From Cohnella pontilimi (GTDB taxonomy: Bacteria > Bacillota > Bacilli > Paenibacillales > Paenibacillaceae): 64,000 bases of DNA. The notes beneath the pieces were generated by a model. It had not been told where the DNA came from. It searched no databases and worked only from the letters and a program-made list of their open reading frames with translations. The DNA is taken from assembly GCF_005049045.1 (NCBI RefSeq), contig NZ_SUPK01000008.1, positions 186,001 through 250,000 of the forward strand, given 5' to 3'. Every line of letters starts with the position of its first letter. Positions within the stretch are counted from its first letter, which is position 1. The position numbers and the translations under genes were made by a program. Positions 35,558 to 45,198 of this stretch are shown piece after piece.

Positions 35558-35703
35558 TTTTTGTCAATGTTGCTCATATCGCTAGGATAGAGGTTTTTTA
35601 ATGGACCTATACTCGAGTTAAAGACACTTGAAAACATAAATAACCATGCCATAAAACCAATAATCAAAGGAGCACTTATTCCAAATAGTATTTTGGTTCT
35701 CAT
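35554..35703 (-). CDS. Small membrane protein (49 aa) converging on the FGGY kinase
   Basis: ATG 35703 with AAAAAGGAGCGAAGC upstream opens a 49-codon frame. Residues 5-28 ([22 protein letters not shown]) form one membrane helix, followed by a polar tail ending SDMSNIDKN. The stop codon shares the palindrome CTAG with the kinase stop, so the genes overlap tail-to-tail by 3-4 bp. Codon use is AT-rich. Function unknown; it may be the remnant of a larger gene. Confidence 0.5.
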   Translation of the reverse strand: MRTKILFGISAPLIIGFMAWLFMFSSVFNSSIGPLKNLYPSDMSNIDKN

Positions 35704-35760
35704 CCGATGCTTCGCTCCTTTTTGGAATTCCCTTTATTGAATATTGCATATCATTCTTTT

Positions 35761-35800
35761 ACGACCGTTCCCCGTCACTCCACGGGTGAACGGTCGTTTT
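35761..35800 (+). terminator. Long hairpin between the kinase and frdB
   Basis: ACGACCGTTC (35761-35770) and GAACGGTCGT (35788-35797), extended by CCCGT/ACGGG, then TTTT on the plus strand. On the minus strand, downstream of frdB, the U-tract is poor. Confidence 0.65.
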
Positions 35801-35832
35801 GCCATGGGTGCCTTTAATCCATACGATGCAAG

Positions 35833-36561
35833 TTACCGTTTCCAGCCGGCAACCGCCATTTTCCTGCGGACATATGCTAATTGGCCTTGCAAAGGGATTC
35901 CGATCGGGCAATTATCGTCACACGCCATAAGGCCGATGCAGCCGAAAATGCCATCCTCGGAGCCGACGACATCGAAGTATTGCTGCTCGTCTCTTTCGTC
36001 GCGGGGATCGATCATGAATCGGGATACACGGTTGACACCCGCCGCTCCGATAAAGTCTGGTTTGATATTCGCCGTGGCGCAGCCTCCGATACAACATCCG
36101 CATTCGATACATCTTTCCACTTCATAAATGTTTAATGCCGTTTCATTGTCCATTCTTTCTTCTTGAGCTTTCGGCTCGAATACTTTCTCCGTATGTATCC
36201 ACGCTTCCGTTCGCAGAGACACGTCCCTGAACCATGTGCCCGTGTCCACCGACAAATCTCCAAGAAGCTTAAACACCGGGAGCGGCATGAGGGAAATATC
36301 CCTCGGCAAATCTTTGGTCAATGTCCTGCAGGCAAGTGTAGGACGGCCGTTGATCAGCATGCCGCACGAGCCGCATATACCTGCCCGGCATACAAAATCG
36401 AATTTCAATGAGGGATCCTGTTCTTCCCGGATTTTATTCAGAGCGATGAACAGCGTCATTCCCATTTCTTCTTGCAGCTCGAAGGTTTGCATCGTTGGTG
36501 CTTGCTTTGGAGTGTCCGGATTATATCGAAGTATATGAAAAGTCAATTGACGCGGATTCAT
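35833..36561 (-). CDS. frdB: Fumarate reductase iron-sulfur subunit
   Basis: 242 residues. The 2Fe-2S domain shows FVCRAGICGSCGMLINGRPTLAC. The C-terminal ferredoxin domain has RCIECGCCIGGC for the 4Fe-4S cluster and GCIGLMACDDNCPIG for the remaining cluster ligands. KDLSVDTGTWF and AAGVNRVSRFMIDPRDERDEQQYFDVVGSEDGIFGC closely follow the Wolinella FrdB pattern as I remember it. It relays electrons between FrdC hemes and FrdA FAD. Last gene of the operon, 22 bp after frdA. Confidence 0.92.
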   Translation of the reverse strand: MNPRQLTFHILRYNPDTPKQAPTMQTFELQEEMGMTLFIALNKIREEQDPSLKFDFVCRAGICGSCGMLINGRPTLACRTLTKDLPRDISLMPLPVFKLLGDLSVDTGTWFRDVSLRTEAWIHTEKVFEPKAQEERMDNETALNIYEVERCIECGCCIGGCATANIKPDFIGAAGVNRVSRFMIDPRDERDEQQYFDVVGSEDGIFGCIGLMACDDNCPIGIPLQGQLAYVRRKMAVAGWKR

Positions 36562-36583
36562 GTGAGTTCCTCGCTTTCCAACC

Positions 36584-38407
36584 CTAGGATTTAGCCTTTA
36601 CCGCTTGCGTGCTCGCTTCGCCATATCCCCGATCGCCAGGCGGCAATTCGGTAATTTTCACGGGTTCGTACTCCAAGACGGGTTCACCCGCTCCAACCGG
36701 CCAGTAAGCTAACGTTCGTTTCAACCATTTCCCGTCATCCCGCTTGGGGTAATCCTCCCGGAAGTGGCTGCCGCGGCTTTCTTGGCGGGCCAGCGCTCCA
36801 GCGGCGATGCAATAAGCGAGCCGGATCATGCCGGTAATTCGGAGCGCCGATGCCAACTCCGGGTCTCCCCCTTGGCCGCCGCTGCGAAGGCCCACATGAT
36901 GGGATCGTTGATGCAATTCATGCAGTTGGCCCACCGCTTTCGTTAAGGCTTCTTCCGAACGGAAAATCCCCACATGCTCGCTTAAAATTCGTTCCATCTC
37001 CCGGCGAAGCTGATAGACGTTTTCTTTGCCGTTGCGCTGATGAATGAAAGCGTCAATCCGGTCCTCCTGGAATTTCACATGGTCTTCGATGAGACTCGAG
37101 GAAACATGGAGGGAGGCTTCCTTGGTGTAATTCGCGATTTTATCTCCAACGATCATCCCGGCGACGACGGTTTCAGCCAGAGAATTTCCGCCCAAGCGAT
37201 TAAAACCGTGCAGATCCCAACAAGCGGCTTCACCAAGTGCGAATAATCCTTCAAGCCCATAGGCCATACCGTCAATATGGGTGCGGATGCCGCCCATGCT
37301 GTAATGCTGAGTCGGACGAACGGGGATCAAATCATGGATCGGATCGATTCCGGTGAAATTTCGGCTGATATTGGCGATTTCTCGCAAATTCGTGTTGATG
37401 TGCTTGGCGCCGAGATGTCGGATATCAAGCCAGACATGCGCACCGTAAGGACTTTCTACACCATATCCTTTGCGGATGTGCTGCATAATACGGCGTGAAA
37501 CGACGTCCCTGGACGCCAGTTCTTTTTTGTTCGGCTCGTAATCGGGCATAAAACGGTGGTGATCTTTATCCAGCAAATATCCGCCGTCACCGCGAGCGCC
37601 CTCGGTAATCAGAATCCAACTGGGCACGATACCGGTGGGATGGAATTGCACGGCTTCCATATTTCCTAAGGGAACCTTACCTGTTTCCAATGCGACAAAC
37701 ATCCCGCTGCCTTCATTGATAATCGCGTTGGTGGACGCTCCATAGACCCGGCCATATCCGCCGGTGGCGATGACGGTAGATTTCGCGGTATACACTCGGA
37801 GTTTCCCGGTTCTCAAACATCGGGCCACCACTCCGCTGCACCTGATGCCGTCATGGATTAAGGACAGAACTTCGGTTCGATCATGAACGGTAATGCCCAG
37901 TTTAATGACAACACTGTCCATGGTATACAGCAAGGTATGACCGGTTCCGTCCGCGGTATAACATGTACGCCACTTGGCTGTTCCGCCAAAGTTCCGTGCC
38001 GCGATCAACCCTTCCTTTTCGGCATCTTCCTGAATTTCCTTTCCGTCATACATGCGCTTTCCTGCCACAACCCGATTCCACGGAACGCCCCAAAAAGCCA
38101 TCTGCCGGACGGCTACCGGTGCGGTCTCCGCAAAGAGCCGAGCCACGTCCTGGTCGCAGCCCCAATCGGAGCCTTTGACCGTATCGGCAAAATGGACATC
38201 GGCACTGTCCCCTTCGCCCATGGCGCTGTTCCCGAGTGATGCCTGCATGCCGCCTTGTGCCGCCGAACTATGGGAACGCCTAGGGGGTACCAAGCTCAAT
38301 AGGATGACGTCGAGTCCTTGAGAGGCCGCTTCAATCGCCGCGCGTTCGCCTGCCAACCCGGCCCCGACGATGACTACATCTGAAGTGAAGCTGTCAAATC
38401 GGCTCAT
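36584..38407 (-). CDS. frdA: Fumarate reductase flavoprotein subunit
   Basis: 607 residues. Covalent FAD is expected at the His of [11 protein letters not shown]. The FAD fold is [17 protein letters not shown]. Active-site elements [25 protein letters not shown] and [14 protein letters not shown] are intact, as is [13 protein letters not shown]. The segments [21 protein letters not shown] and [22 protein letters not shown] point to the Wolinella-type quinol:fumarate reductase rather than the Bacillus Sdh. ATG 38407 overlaps frdC (ATGA) behind GGGGGATTCCGT; the long upstream extension is antisense-like sequence within frdC. Confidence 0.93.
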   Translation of the reverse strand: MSRFDSFTSDVVIVGAGLAGERAAIEAASQGLDVILLSLVPPRRSHSSAAQGGMQASLGNSAMGEGDSADVHFADTVKGSDWGCDQDVARLFAETAPVAVRQMAFWGVPWNRVVAGKRMYDGKEIQEDAEKEGLIAARNFGGTAKWRTCYTADGTGHTLLYTMDSVVIKLGITVHDRTEVLSLIHDGIRCSGVVARCLRTGKLRVYTAKSTVIATGGYGRVYGASTNAIINEGSGMFVALETGKVPLGNMEAVQFHPTGIVPSWILITEGARGDGGYLLDKDHHRFMPDYEPNKKELASRDVVSRRIMQHIRKGYGVESPYGAHVWLDIRHLGAKHINTNLREIANISRNFTGIDPIHDLIPVRPTQHYSMGGIRTHIDGMAYGLEGLFALGEAACWDLHGFNRLGGNSLAETVVAGMIVGDKIANYTKEASLHVSSSLIEDHVKFQEDRIDAFIHQRNGKENVYQLRREMERILSEHVGIFRSEEALTKAVGQLHELHQRSHHVGLRSGGQGGDPELASALRITGMIRLAYCIAAGALARQESRGSHFREDYPKRDDGKWLKRTLAYWPVGAGEPVLEYEPVKITELPPGDRGYGEASTQAVKAKS

Positions 38408-39039
38408 ACGGAATCCCCCAGCGATAAAAATAACCACAGACTGACAAGTCCCAATCCGATCGTGCAGACGGTGATGAAGGTCAGAACTTTTTTCAGGCTT
38501 TTTCTTTTGACAACCCCCCATTTGACAAGAGCCCGATAAAGCCCGACGCTGGCATGATACTCCGCTAATAATAGAAGAACGATATAGAACCCAAGCATCC
38601 ATGAGTGAACGCGATCCGCGCTTAACTTCGCATTGATACCGGCATAAACAACGATGAACACGTGGATGATGATCAGAACGAGCATCGCGCTGCCGGTGAC
38701 AGCCTGGAACAGCCATGACCAAGTATCCGCGTGTTTGATTGTTTTGGCATGCTTCCATACAATCTTTTGTTCCTGCCATCGGCCGGGGATGCGGCGAAAA
38801 ACGGCCGCGACATGAGCTCCTGCCGTGAGAATGATGAACACCACAGCAACATCCAACAGCCGAAATTGTTCCATGAACTGGGCGAGACGGTTAAAGGCTT
38901 CCACTCCTAATAGAATCGAGCCGACGAAAAGCATATGCGTCCACAAAAATCCGACCAATAACAAGCCGCTCACCGTCTGGACCAATTCCGTCATGAGGTC
39001 GGCTTTGCGACTTCGGGTCAAGGTCCTCTGCAACTGCAT
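38404..39039 (-). CDS. frdC: Fumarate reductase cytochrome b subunit (diheme)
   Basis: 211 residues with five helices. Histidines in [40 protein letters not shown] and [10 protein letters not shown] are placed like the axial heme ligands of the diheme FrdC/SdhC family. It anchors FrdAB in the membrane and oxidises menaquinol. ATG 39039 follows AAAGGAGAATGGTT; an in-frame ATG six codons earlier overlaps the ribosome site. Confidence 0.88.
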   Translation of the reverse strand: MQLQRTLTRSRKADLMTELVQTVSGLLLVGFLWTHMLFVGSILLGVEAFNRLAQFMEQFRLLDVAVVFIILTAGAHVAAVFRRIPGRWQEQKIVWKHAKTIKHADTWSWLFQAVTGSAMLVLIIIHVFIVVYAGINAKLSADRVHSWMLGFYIVLLLLAEYHASVGLYRALVKWGVVKRKSLKKVLTFITVCTIGLGLVSLWLFLSLGDSV

Positions 39040-39063
39040 AACCATTCTCCTTTGCATAGATTT

Positions 39064-39249
39064 TCATTCGGATGATTTTGCCGAATCCTCAGGGGGCTTG
39101 TTTGAATCCAACCCGACGGCAGTTCCGCATTTGGTGCATACCAATACCGGAACCAACAACTCATAGGGGTCGTCATAAACAAAAGGATGATCCGACCGAT
39201 ATTCAACTTTCGTCTCGGCGCCACAGCAATCGGAAATGGTCATCGACAT
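39064..39249 (-). CDS. Small zinc-ribbon protein preceding frdCAB (61 aa)
   Basis: 61 residues with SDCCGAETKVEYRSD and VLVCTKCGTAVGLDSN, four cysteines in a zinc- or iron-ribbon spacing. ATG 39249 follows GGAAAGGACGGA, and frdC starts 24 bp after its stop, so it is very likely cotranscribed. It may help cluster or heme insertion, or sense metal or redox; neither is shown. Family unnamed to me. Confidence 0.7.
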   Translation of the reverse strand: MSMTISDCCGAETKVEYRSDHPFVYDDPYELLVPVLVCTKCGTAVGLDSNKPPEDSAKSSE

Positions 39250-39335
39250 TCCGTCCTTTCCAATCGGGTGTTTGCTGTGCGGGGATAACAATAAAATTTA
39301 TTCCAAATCAGCGGCAAACATGTAGCGTTTCAATT

Positions 39336-39364
39336 GGAACTTACTTCTTGATTGAAGCGTCTAA
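39336..39364 (+). promoter_or_regulatory. ECF-type promoter upstream of vanW
   Basis: GGAACT (39336-39341), a 17-bp spacer and GTCTAA (39359-39364). The -35 region continues as TACTTCTTG, almost the same as at the sigma gene promoter (40327). Both carry the GGAAC / GTC signature of ECF sigma factors. Confidence 0.75.
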
Positions 39365-39434
39365 CGAGTAAGGTGTGAAGATCTACATAGGATGAATGGT
39401 GGTCCCAAAATGAACAGGCGGGTGGTGGATAGAT

Positions 39435-40259
39435 TTGATAAAAGCCCCGGTAAAACGTTCATCCGTACGGCTAATGCTCGGCAAGCAATATTACATGCTA
39501 AGACGATATGCTGCATGGATGTTTAGAGGAACACGCTTCACTCGTTTTAAGGATACTAGGCCGTTGCGGCATCCAGCTTTCACCCATAGCACGCCATTGT
39601 ATCGCCAGTTGAAGGACGTCGATATGTGGCTGCAGGAAAACAAAGTAACGAACCTCCGCTTGGCGACGGAAAAATTGAACGGATTGGTGATTCGACCGGG
39701 CGAGACGTTCTCATATTGGGTGAGTATCGGGAAACCGACGAAGGCCAAAGGCTACAAGGATCGTATGGTGCTATTTTACGGCGGCTTTAAGGCCGGGGTA
39801 GGCGGAGGATTGTGCCAGCTGTCTAATTTGATCTATTGGATGACGCTGCACACTCCGCTCACGGTGACGGAGCGGCACCGGCACAGTTATGACGTATTTC
39901 CGGATTCCAATCGTACACAGCCGTTCGGAAGCGGGGCGACGTGCTCTTATAACTATTTGGATTTACAAATCCGCAATGATACGGAGAGAACGTATCAATT
40001 GCTCGTCGGTTTGACGGACGAAGAACTTGTCGGCGAATGGAGGACGGACGCTCCACAGCTTGAAAGTTACGAAGTGTTTGAGCGTGACCATCGCATGAGT
40101 CAGGAGCATTGGGGCGGGTATACGCGTCATAACCGCATATTTCGGAACGTGTACAACGTCCGGGGCGAATGGATCCGAGAAGAATATGTGACCGAAAATC
40201 ATTCACTTATGATGTATTCTCCGCTGCTCCAAGAGCCAGGTGTGTCGAGAACTTCATGA
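39435..40259 (+). CDS. VanW-family protein
   Basis: 274 residues, soluble. The VanW core is intact: VIRPGETFSYWVSIGKPTKAKGYKDRMV and GVGGGLCQLSNLIYWMTLHTPLTVTERHRHSYDVFPD. VanW proteins occur in some vancomycin-resistance clusters and widely in Firmicutes; their role, thought to touch the cell envelope, is unknown. The start is TTG 39435 with a GGTGG site. It has an ECF-type promoter about 70 bp upstream matching that of the adjacent sigma factor gene. Confidence 0.88.
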   Translation: MIKAPVKRSSVRLMLGKQYYMLRRYAAWMFRGTRFTRFKDTRPLRHPAFTHSTPLYRQLKDVDMWLQENKVTNLRLATEKLNGLVIRPGETFSYWVSIGKPTKAKGYKDRMVLFYGGFKAGVGGGLCQLSNLIYWMTLHTPLTVTERHRHSYDVFPDSNRTQPFGSGATCSYNYLDLQIRNDTERTYQLLVGLTDEELVGEWRTDAPQLESYEVFERDHRMSQEHWGGYTRHNRIFRNVYNVRGEWIREEYVTENHSLMMYSPLLQEPGVSRTS

Positions 40260-40326
40260 GGAACCGCGTTTAATCTAGTGGTCAACGCTCATTGACTTAG
40301 TCTTTGGGTGTTTTTGTTGTGGTAAT

Positions 40327-40355
40327 GGAACTAACTTCCTGTTTAATGTGTCTAA
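40327..40355 (+). promoter_or_regulatory. ECF-type autoregulatory promoter of the sigma factor gene
   Basis: GGAACT (40327-40332), 17-bp spacer, GTCTAA (40350-40355), ten bases before the coding start. The sequence GGAACTAACTTCCTG differs from the vanW promoter at only two positions in 15. Confidence 0.75.
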
Positions 40356-40364
40356 AGGTTAGGG

Positions 40365-40925
40365 GTGAGAGCATTGGAGTCGGAATATTGGAAAGTCATT
40401 GAGCGGTTTGACGCGGAGGCCTTTCGGGAGTTGATGCTTACTTATGGGCAAGAGATCTGGAACTATGCCTTCTTTCTCACCAAAAATCCCGATTACGCGG
40501 ACGACATTACGCAAGAGGTATTTCTGAAGGTCTATGGACAGATCGGTTCTTTTCGCGGGGAATCGTCAATTCGTACGTGGCTTTTAGCGATCACTCGGAA
40601 TATGACCTTCAACTACCGCCGGTCCACATTTTTGCGAAGAGTCGTGTTAGTCGGGGCGGTCAGTCGCCGCGACTCCCACCCGTCGGCTGAACAAGAAGCT
40701 CTCACCAATACGCTCTCTAACGAATTGTGGGAGATCATCATGAATCTGCCCGTTAAGTTTCGGGAAGTGCTGGTGCTTAATGCTAGGTATGAGTTAAGTC
40801 AACGGGAGATCGCGGGCCTGCTCGGCTTGTCGGAAGGAACCGTGAAATCAAGGTTATCTCGTGCTCGGCAGAAAGTAAGCGTTGCTTGGAAGGAGGGGAC
40901 TGTGTATGACAGAGCAACAACCTGA
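40365..40925 (+). CDS. ECF-family RNA polymerase sigma factor
   Basis: 186 residues. Region 2 shows ALFLTKNP-like YAFFLTKNPDYADDITQEVFLKVY and SSIRTWLLAITRNMTFNYRR. Region 4 shows LPVKFREVLVLNARYELSQREIAGLLGLSEGTVKSRLSRARQ. The start is GTG 40365, or TTG 40374 three codons later; both are plausible. It overlaps the downstream membrane protein gene by 20 bp, as sigma/anti-sigma pairs often do. The predicted promoter upstream suggests autoregulation. Confidence 0.93.
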   Translation: MRALESEYWKVIERFDAEAFRELMLTYGQEIWNYAFFLTKNPDYADDITQEVFLKVYGQIGSFRGESSIRTWLLAITRNMTFNYRRSTFLRRVVLVGAVSRRDSHPSAEQEALTNTLSNELWEIIMNLPVKFREVLVLNARYELSQREIAGLLGLSEGTVKSRLSRARQKVSVAWKEGTVYDRATT

Positions 40926-42120
40926 TTGGTATTCGTTGATGAGAGATGCCCCGCTAAAAACAAAAACTTTTACCATGAGAAACATAGAGCGGATTGAGCA
41001 GCGTGTTGCGGAGACACGACGAGGAAGTAAAAATGGGATGATCATCATAGCAGCAATAGCTGCAGCTTCCGCATTAGCTGTCATCATCACGGTGTTCGCC
41101 CTGTCCATTTCTTCAGCGCCAATTCAAGTAGTCAAATCGACGGCACAACCCCCAATCGCTTCTCAAACAGAAACACAGCAGCCTGCCGACACGTTGAATG
41201 AGCATCCATACAAGCTGAAAGGTCAAGTCGGTGCCGTTGAGAAACCAGACTTTATATATGGTGCGATGCCGCCGAAATTCATGGCTGATCCCAATCAGGA
41301 TTACAAGATCACCGCAGCGGATGGCGAGTTTGTGCAAATTGTTCCCGTTGTCGCTCCAGATCAAGCGCATACCGGATGGGTACCGAGATGGTATCTGCTA
41401 TTGGATTCATCTGAAGGTGCCGTTAGAATCAAAGACGTCCCGACATATGAAATGATCGTGAATACACGTGTTTTTTTTCGTCTCTATCCCGATCAGCCGA
41501 AGCCGTCTGGATTTGAATTGGAACCAGGGAAAGTTGTCCAAGTTACGGGGCAATTCGAACAGTGGGTAAGGGTGAATATCATCACCTACGATTCGCCGAA
41601 TAACGGGGATAAATGGGTGCCGAAATCCGCGCTTACGGATTGGGATCCGTCGAAAGCTCGTGAAGGGTTCCTTAGACCGGGGGCCAAAATTTACGACGAA
41701 CAAGGAAATGCTATTGGCGATGTCCCGGGTAACAACCCGATACAGATCAACCCGGTGTATTCCGGTAACAGGTATCCCATGAGTTCAGCAGGCGGATTTT
41801 CGGGTTATATCAACAACAAGGATTTCGTCCCCAATCCATTCAGGTATGATAATGGTAAATTCCCTAAGAATGCGAACGGACAGACATACGGATCCGCATC
41901 GGACGCCTCTACGCCGGAAACGGAACCGGACTTAATCAGAGCATACGGAGTGGACGGCACAGTTGGATATGTTTTGAAAAAAGATTTAGACGGTGAGATG
42001 CCAAAGACGCCTGAGGAAGCGTTGGCTATGCAAAAAAATCGGCATCCAGGTGGTCGTGATATCCCCTTATATGATGTGGATGGTCAAACGGTGATTGGGG
42101 TATTTCATATTGATGGTTGA
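40906..42120 (+). CDS. Probable anti-sigma factor with large external domain
   Basis: 404 residues. About 44 cytoplasmic residues, rich in charge, precede one membrane helix (about 45-69, MIIIAAIAAASALAVIITVFALS). The external part (70-404) has repeated short beta segments, such as GEFVQIVPVVAPDQAHTGWVPRWYLL, ELEPGKVVQVTGQFEQWVRVNI and NGDKWVPKSAL, that look like SH3-type wall-sensing modules. Gene order and overlap with the sigma gene support an anti-sigma or sensor role. No zinc anti-sigma HxxxCxxC motif is seen. ATG 40906 follows GGAAGGAGGGGACTGTGT. Confidence 0.75.
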   Translation: MTEQQPDWYSLMRDAPLKTKTFTMRNIERIEQRVAETRRGSKNGMIIIAAIAAASALAVIITVFALSISSAPIQVVKSTAQPPIASQTETQQPADTLNEHPYKLKGQVGAVEKPDFIYGAMPPKFMADPNQDYKITAADGEFVQIVPVVAPDQAHTGWVPRWYLLLDSSEGAVRIKDVPTYEMIVNTRVFFRLYPDQPKPSGFELEPGKVVQVTGQFEQWVRVNIITYDSPNNGDKWVPKSALTDWDPSKAREGFLRPGAKIYDEQGNAIGDVPGNNPIQINPVYSGNRYPMSSAGGFSGYINNKDFVPNPFRYDNGKFPKNANGQTYGSASDASTPETEPDLIRAYGVDGTVGYVLKKDLDGEMPKTPEEALAMQKNRHPGGRDIPLYDVDGQTVIGVFHIDG

Positions 42121-42128
42121 ACTACGAG

Positions 42129-42165
42129 GCCAGTTAGATCAAATGTTGATCTAGCTGGCTTTTTC
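42129..42165 (+). terminator. Terminator of the sigma/anti-sigma operon
   Basis: GCCAGTTAGATCAA (42129-42142) pairs with TTGATCTAGCTGGC (42146-42159) with one mismatch pair, then TTTTT. Confidence 0.9.
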
Positions 42166-42331
42166 GTTATGGCGCTGTTTTGGACATGATTACGAGAAGC
42201 CATTGTTGTAAATCCGTGTCATTAATTTATCTTCCAATGGTTGTAATATATGACAAACATCGCACAATTCAACTGTTAGTATTATTCTTGTTGCTCTCAT
42301 TTCCTCATTATTATTTTTAGGAGGCTGAAAA

Positions 42332-45151
42332 ATGCAAGTAGGCAGGAAAAGGCCGCTGCTGACTGTTCTTCTGATCATGGTGATGTTGTTCTCACTTGCA
42401 ACGCCGGTATTTGCAGCCTATGAACAGGATCAGTACATCAAACTGACACGGTCGCTCAATCCGAACCAAACTACCGTGGAAGCCGGCACCGAGCAGGATA
42501 TCATCTATCAATTGTCTGGGGATGAATTCAGTCTGGACCCCGCGCAGGTAGATACGCAATACCTGCTCCAGAAGAACATTGCACTCGTGCTGGATGTATC
42601 CGGAAGTATGGGTAATTTTTTGGGCGGGGGGAAAACGAGCTTAACGGTGCTTAAGGAAAGCGCCAATAAATTTCTAGATCACTTTGAAGGTACCAACACG
42701 AAAATCAGTATTGTTCCGTATTCCGAAAATGCGAACAATTTAACTACATTGCGTTCTATGAACTCGACCGACCCGATTACCGGCGACGTTACCTATTTGA
42801 GAACCTTTATTAACGCGTTAGTAGCAAACGGAAACACGAATATCGGCGACGGGATGCGCAGAGCTTATTGGCAGCTCAAGAACACACCGCAAAATTCGGT
42901 CAATTATATTATTGTCATGACAGACGGCGAACCGAATATATATACTCGGGGCGCTGGCACCCAATTTAAACTGGATGACGGCAATGCTACTATCACTGGA
43001 AACGATTTAACTACAGCCCTTAATTACGCCAAAAACATAGGAAATTTAATCAAAACTGCGAATATGACATCTTACTTTATCGGGTTAACCCCTGTGTTCT
43101 CCTCTTCTTTGGAGCAAATCGCGGTCTCTGCAGCTGCAGCTGAAACCTCACTCAATAGACATTACTACCAGGTTACGAACAGCTTGCAAGTGGATAATGT
43201 CTACAACAATATTTTGATCAATGAAATCGGTTCGACCTTACCGATGAACGTTACTTTTAACGAGACATTCCCTGCGGGTGTTGAGATCGTCAGCCTTCCT
43301 GCCGGGTTCACCCAGTCCGTGCTGGGAGACGGCAGAGTGCAGGTAACCGGGCAAATCGCAAATATCGCCTTACAGAAAAATAACGCAACCGGCAAATACA
43401 GCATTACGCCATGGAACGAAACCATTCGAGTGAAATATAGAACAGCGGGAGCCAAAGATTTTGACGGCGTGCAGATCACGTACACCGACCCGTTCGGAAA
43501 CAACAAGACGGCACAAAACATGAACGGCGTAACGGTTCAAGTCAACGATACGGAGGCGCCTTCGGTACCAGTACTGTCTCTTGTCCAGGCGGGCGGTGAG
43601 AGTGTCGATCTGGCTTGGACGGCTTCGACGGATAATGCCGGGGTGGCCGGCTATCATGTCTACAGAGATGGAACGATGATCGGTACGACCACCGACACCT
43701 CGTACACGGCTTCCGGGCTTACTCAGAACACGAATTACTCTTTCACTGTTTCGGCTTTCGACGCGGTCGGCAACGAATCCGGACAAAGCAATGTCGTTAC
43801 TGTGTTGACTCCGGATATCAGCCCGCCGACTGTTCCCGCCAATGTACAGGTGACCTCCAAAACGTCTACCTCCGTCACTCTGTCCTGGTCCGATTCAACG
43901 GATAATGTCGGGGTAAAAGGCTACAACGTATACCGAGATGGAGTATTTGTAACGCAGGTCACCTCTCCGGGTTATACGGACACGAGTTTGGTGAAGGGCA
44001 AATCCTACGAGTATACGATAACGGCGATCGATAACGCAGGCAACGAATCTGCGCCGAGCGGTGCAATTGTCGTCAATGCGAACACCGCGCCGACAGCTGA
44101 CGCGGGACCTGATATTGTAGTAGAAGCGACTTCGCCTGCTGGAGCAACCGTCACGTTGGACGGTTCCGGTTCCACGGACGCTGATCTCGACCCTCTGACG
44201 TACACATGGACCGGCGATTTCGGAACGGTGAGCGGAATGAAACCTTCCGTCCAGTTGTCTATCGGCTCGCACACGGTAACTTTAACGGTAAGCGACGGAG
44301 ATCTGAGCTCGTCCGAAACGGTGCAAGTTCAGGTGGTCGACACGACGCCTCCGACCATTACGGGCAGCAAATCGCCGGATCCGAATGCGAACGGCTGGTA
44401 TAACGCTGACGTCACCGTCCATTTCTCGGCAAACGATTCCGCATCCGGTATTCAGAGCGTGACACCGGACACCGTTGTATCGACGGAAGGCGCGAATCAG
44501 TCCGTGACAGGCACAGCCGTAGACGTTGCAGGTAATTCGGCTTCCGCCACAGTCGGCGGGATTAACATCGACAAAACTGGGCCTGTGATCGTCGATTCGA
44601 CGTTAACCTCAAGCCAATATAAGACGACCGACACGATCACAGTCGGTTATGAAGCGACAGACGCCCTGTCCGGACTTGCATCGGTGCAAGCCAAGCTGAA
44701 CGGCACGGTTGTGTCGAATGGTCAGACGATCGACCTGAAGTCTAAAGTCGGATCGAACGTGCTGGAAATCACCGCGACGGATAAAGCGGGGAATGTAACG
44801 GTACGATCAATTCCTTTCACGGTGGACATCAACGTAACGGTGGATATTAAACCCGAAACCTTGAATCCGAAGAGTAACGGGGGAGACAACTCCATAACCG
44901 TCAAGATTGATTTTCCGTCCGGGTTCGGCGGATCTTCCATTGATACGGTTAAATTATGGTTCAACGGTTCCTCCATCGATGCCGTGCCGTCCAACAACGG
45001 CGGCAAGCTCTCGTTTACGGTCAAGTTTGACCGGCAGAGCCTCATCGCCTTGTTGGGCAATCAGACTGGAACGGTGCAGCTTACGATCAAAGGAAATGCC
45101 GGCGGCGCCGGGTTCGTCGGCAGCGACACGATCAACGTGCTCGACAAGTAG
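42332..45151 (+). CDS. Large secreted vWA-FN3-PKD surface protein
   Basis: 939 residues. A signal peptide ends at VFA-A (about residue 28). A von Willebrand A domain (about 80-290) carries the MIDAS residues in LVLDVSGSMGN and VMTDGEPN. Two FN3 domains follow (about 408-490 and 495-585), then a PKD domain (about 590-670, NTAPTADAGPDIVVEA), an Ig-like block with TPPTITGSKSPDPNANGWYN, and a C-terminal beta domain. It has no sortase motif or SLH. It probably acts in adhesion or surface assembly. ATG 42332 follows TAGGAGGCTGAAAA. Its expression under the nearby ECF factor is not supported by a matching promoter. Confidence 0.88.
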   Translation: MQVGRKRPLLTVLLIMVMLFSLATPVFAAYEQDQYIKLTRSLNPNQTTVEAGTEQDIIYQLSGDEFSLDPAQVDTQYLLQKNIALVLDVSGSMGNFLGGGKTSLTVLKESANKFLDHFEGTNTKISIVPYSENANNLTTLRSMNSTDPITGDVTYLRTFINALVANGNTNIGDGMRRAYWQLKNTPQNSVNYIIVMTDGEPNIYTRGAGTQFKLDDGNATITGNDLTTALNYAKNIGNLIKTANMTSYFIGLTPVFSSSLEQIAVSAAAAETSLNRHYYQVTNSLQVDNVYNNILINEIGSTLPMNVTFNETFPAGVEIVSLPAGFTQSVLGDGRVQVTGQIANIALQKNNATGKYSITPWNETIRVKYRTAGAKDFDGVQITYTDPFGNNKTAQNMNGVTVQVNDTEAPSVPVLSLVQAGGESVDLAWTASTDNAGVAGYHVYRDGTMIGTTTDTSYTASGLTQNTNYSFTVSAFDAVGNESGQSNVVTVLTPDISPPTVPANVQVTSKTSTSVTLSWSDSTDNVGVKGYNVYRDGVFVTQVTSPGYTDTSLVKGKSYEYTITAIDNAGNESAPSGAIVVNANTAPTADAGPDIVVEATSPAGATVTLDGSGSTDADLDPLTYTWTGDFGTVSGMKPSVQLSIGSHTVTLTVSDGDLSSSETVQVQVVDTTPPTITGSKSPDPNANGWYNADVTVHFSANDSASGIQSVTPDTVVSTEGANQSVTGTAVDVAGNSASATVGGINIDKTGPVIVDSTLTSSQYKTTDTITVGYEATDALSGLASVQAKLNGTVVSNGQTIDLKSKVGSNVLEITATDKAGNVTVRSIPFTVDINVTVDIKPETLNPKSNGGDNSITVKIDFPSGFGGSSIDTVKLWFNGSSIDAVPSNNGGKLSFTVKFDRQSLIALLGNQTGTVQLTIKGNAGGAGFVGSDTINVLDK

Positions 45152-45198
45152 AAACGGCGCGCCAAATGTACGAAGGTTTCCGGAACCGGGAATAAAAC

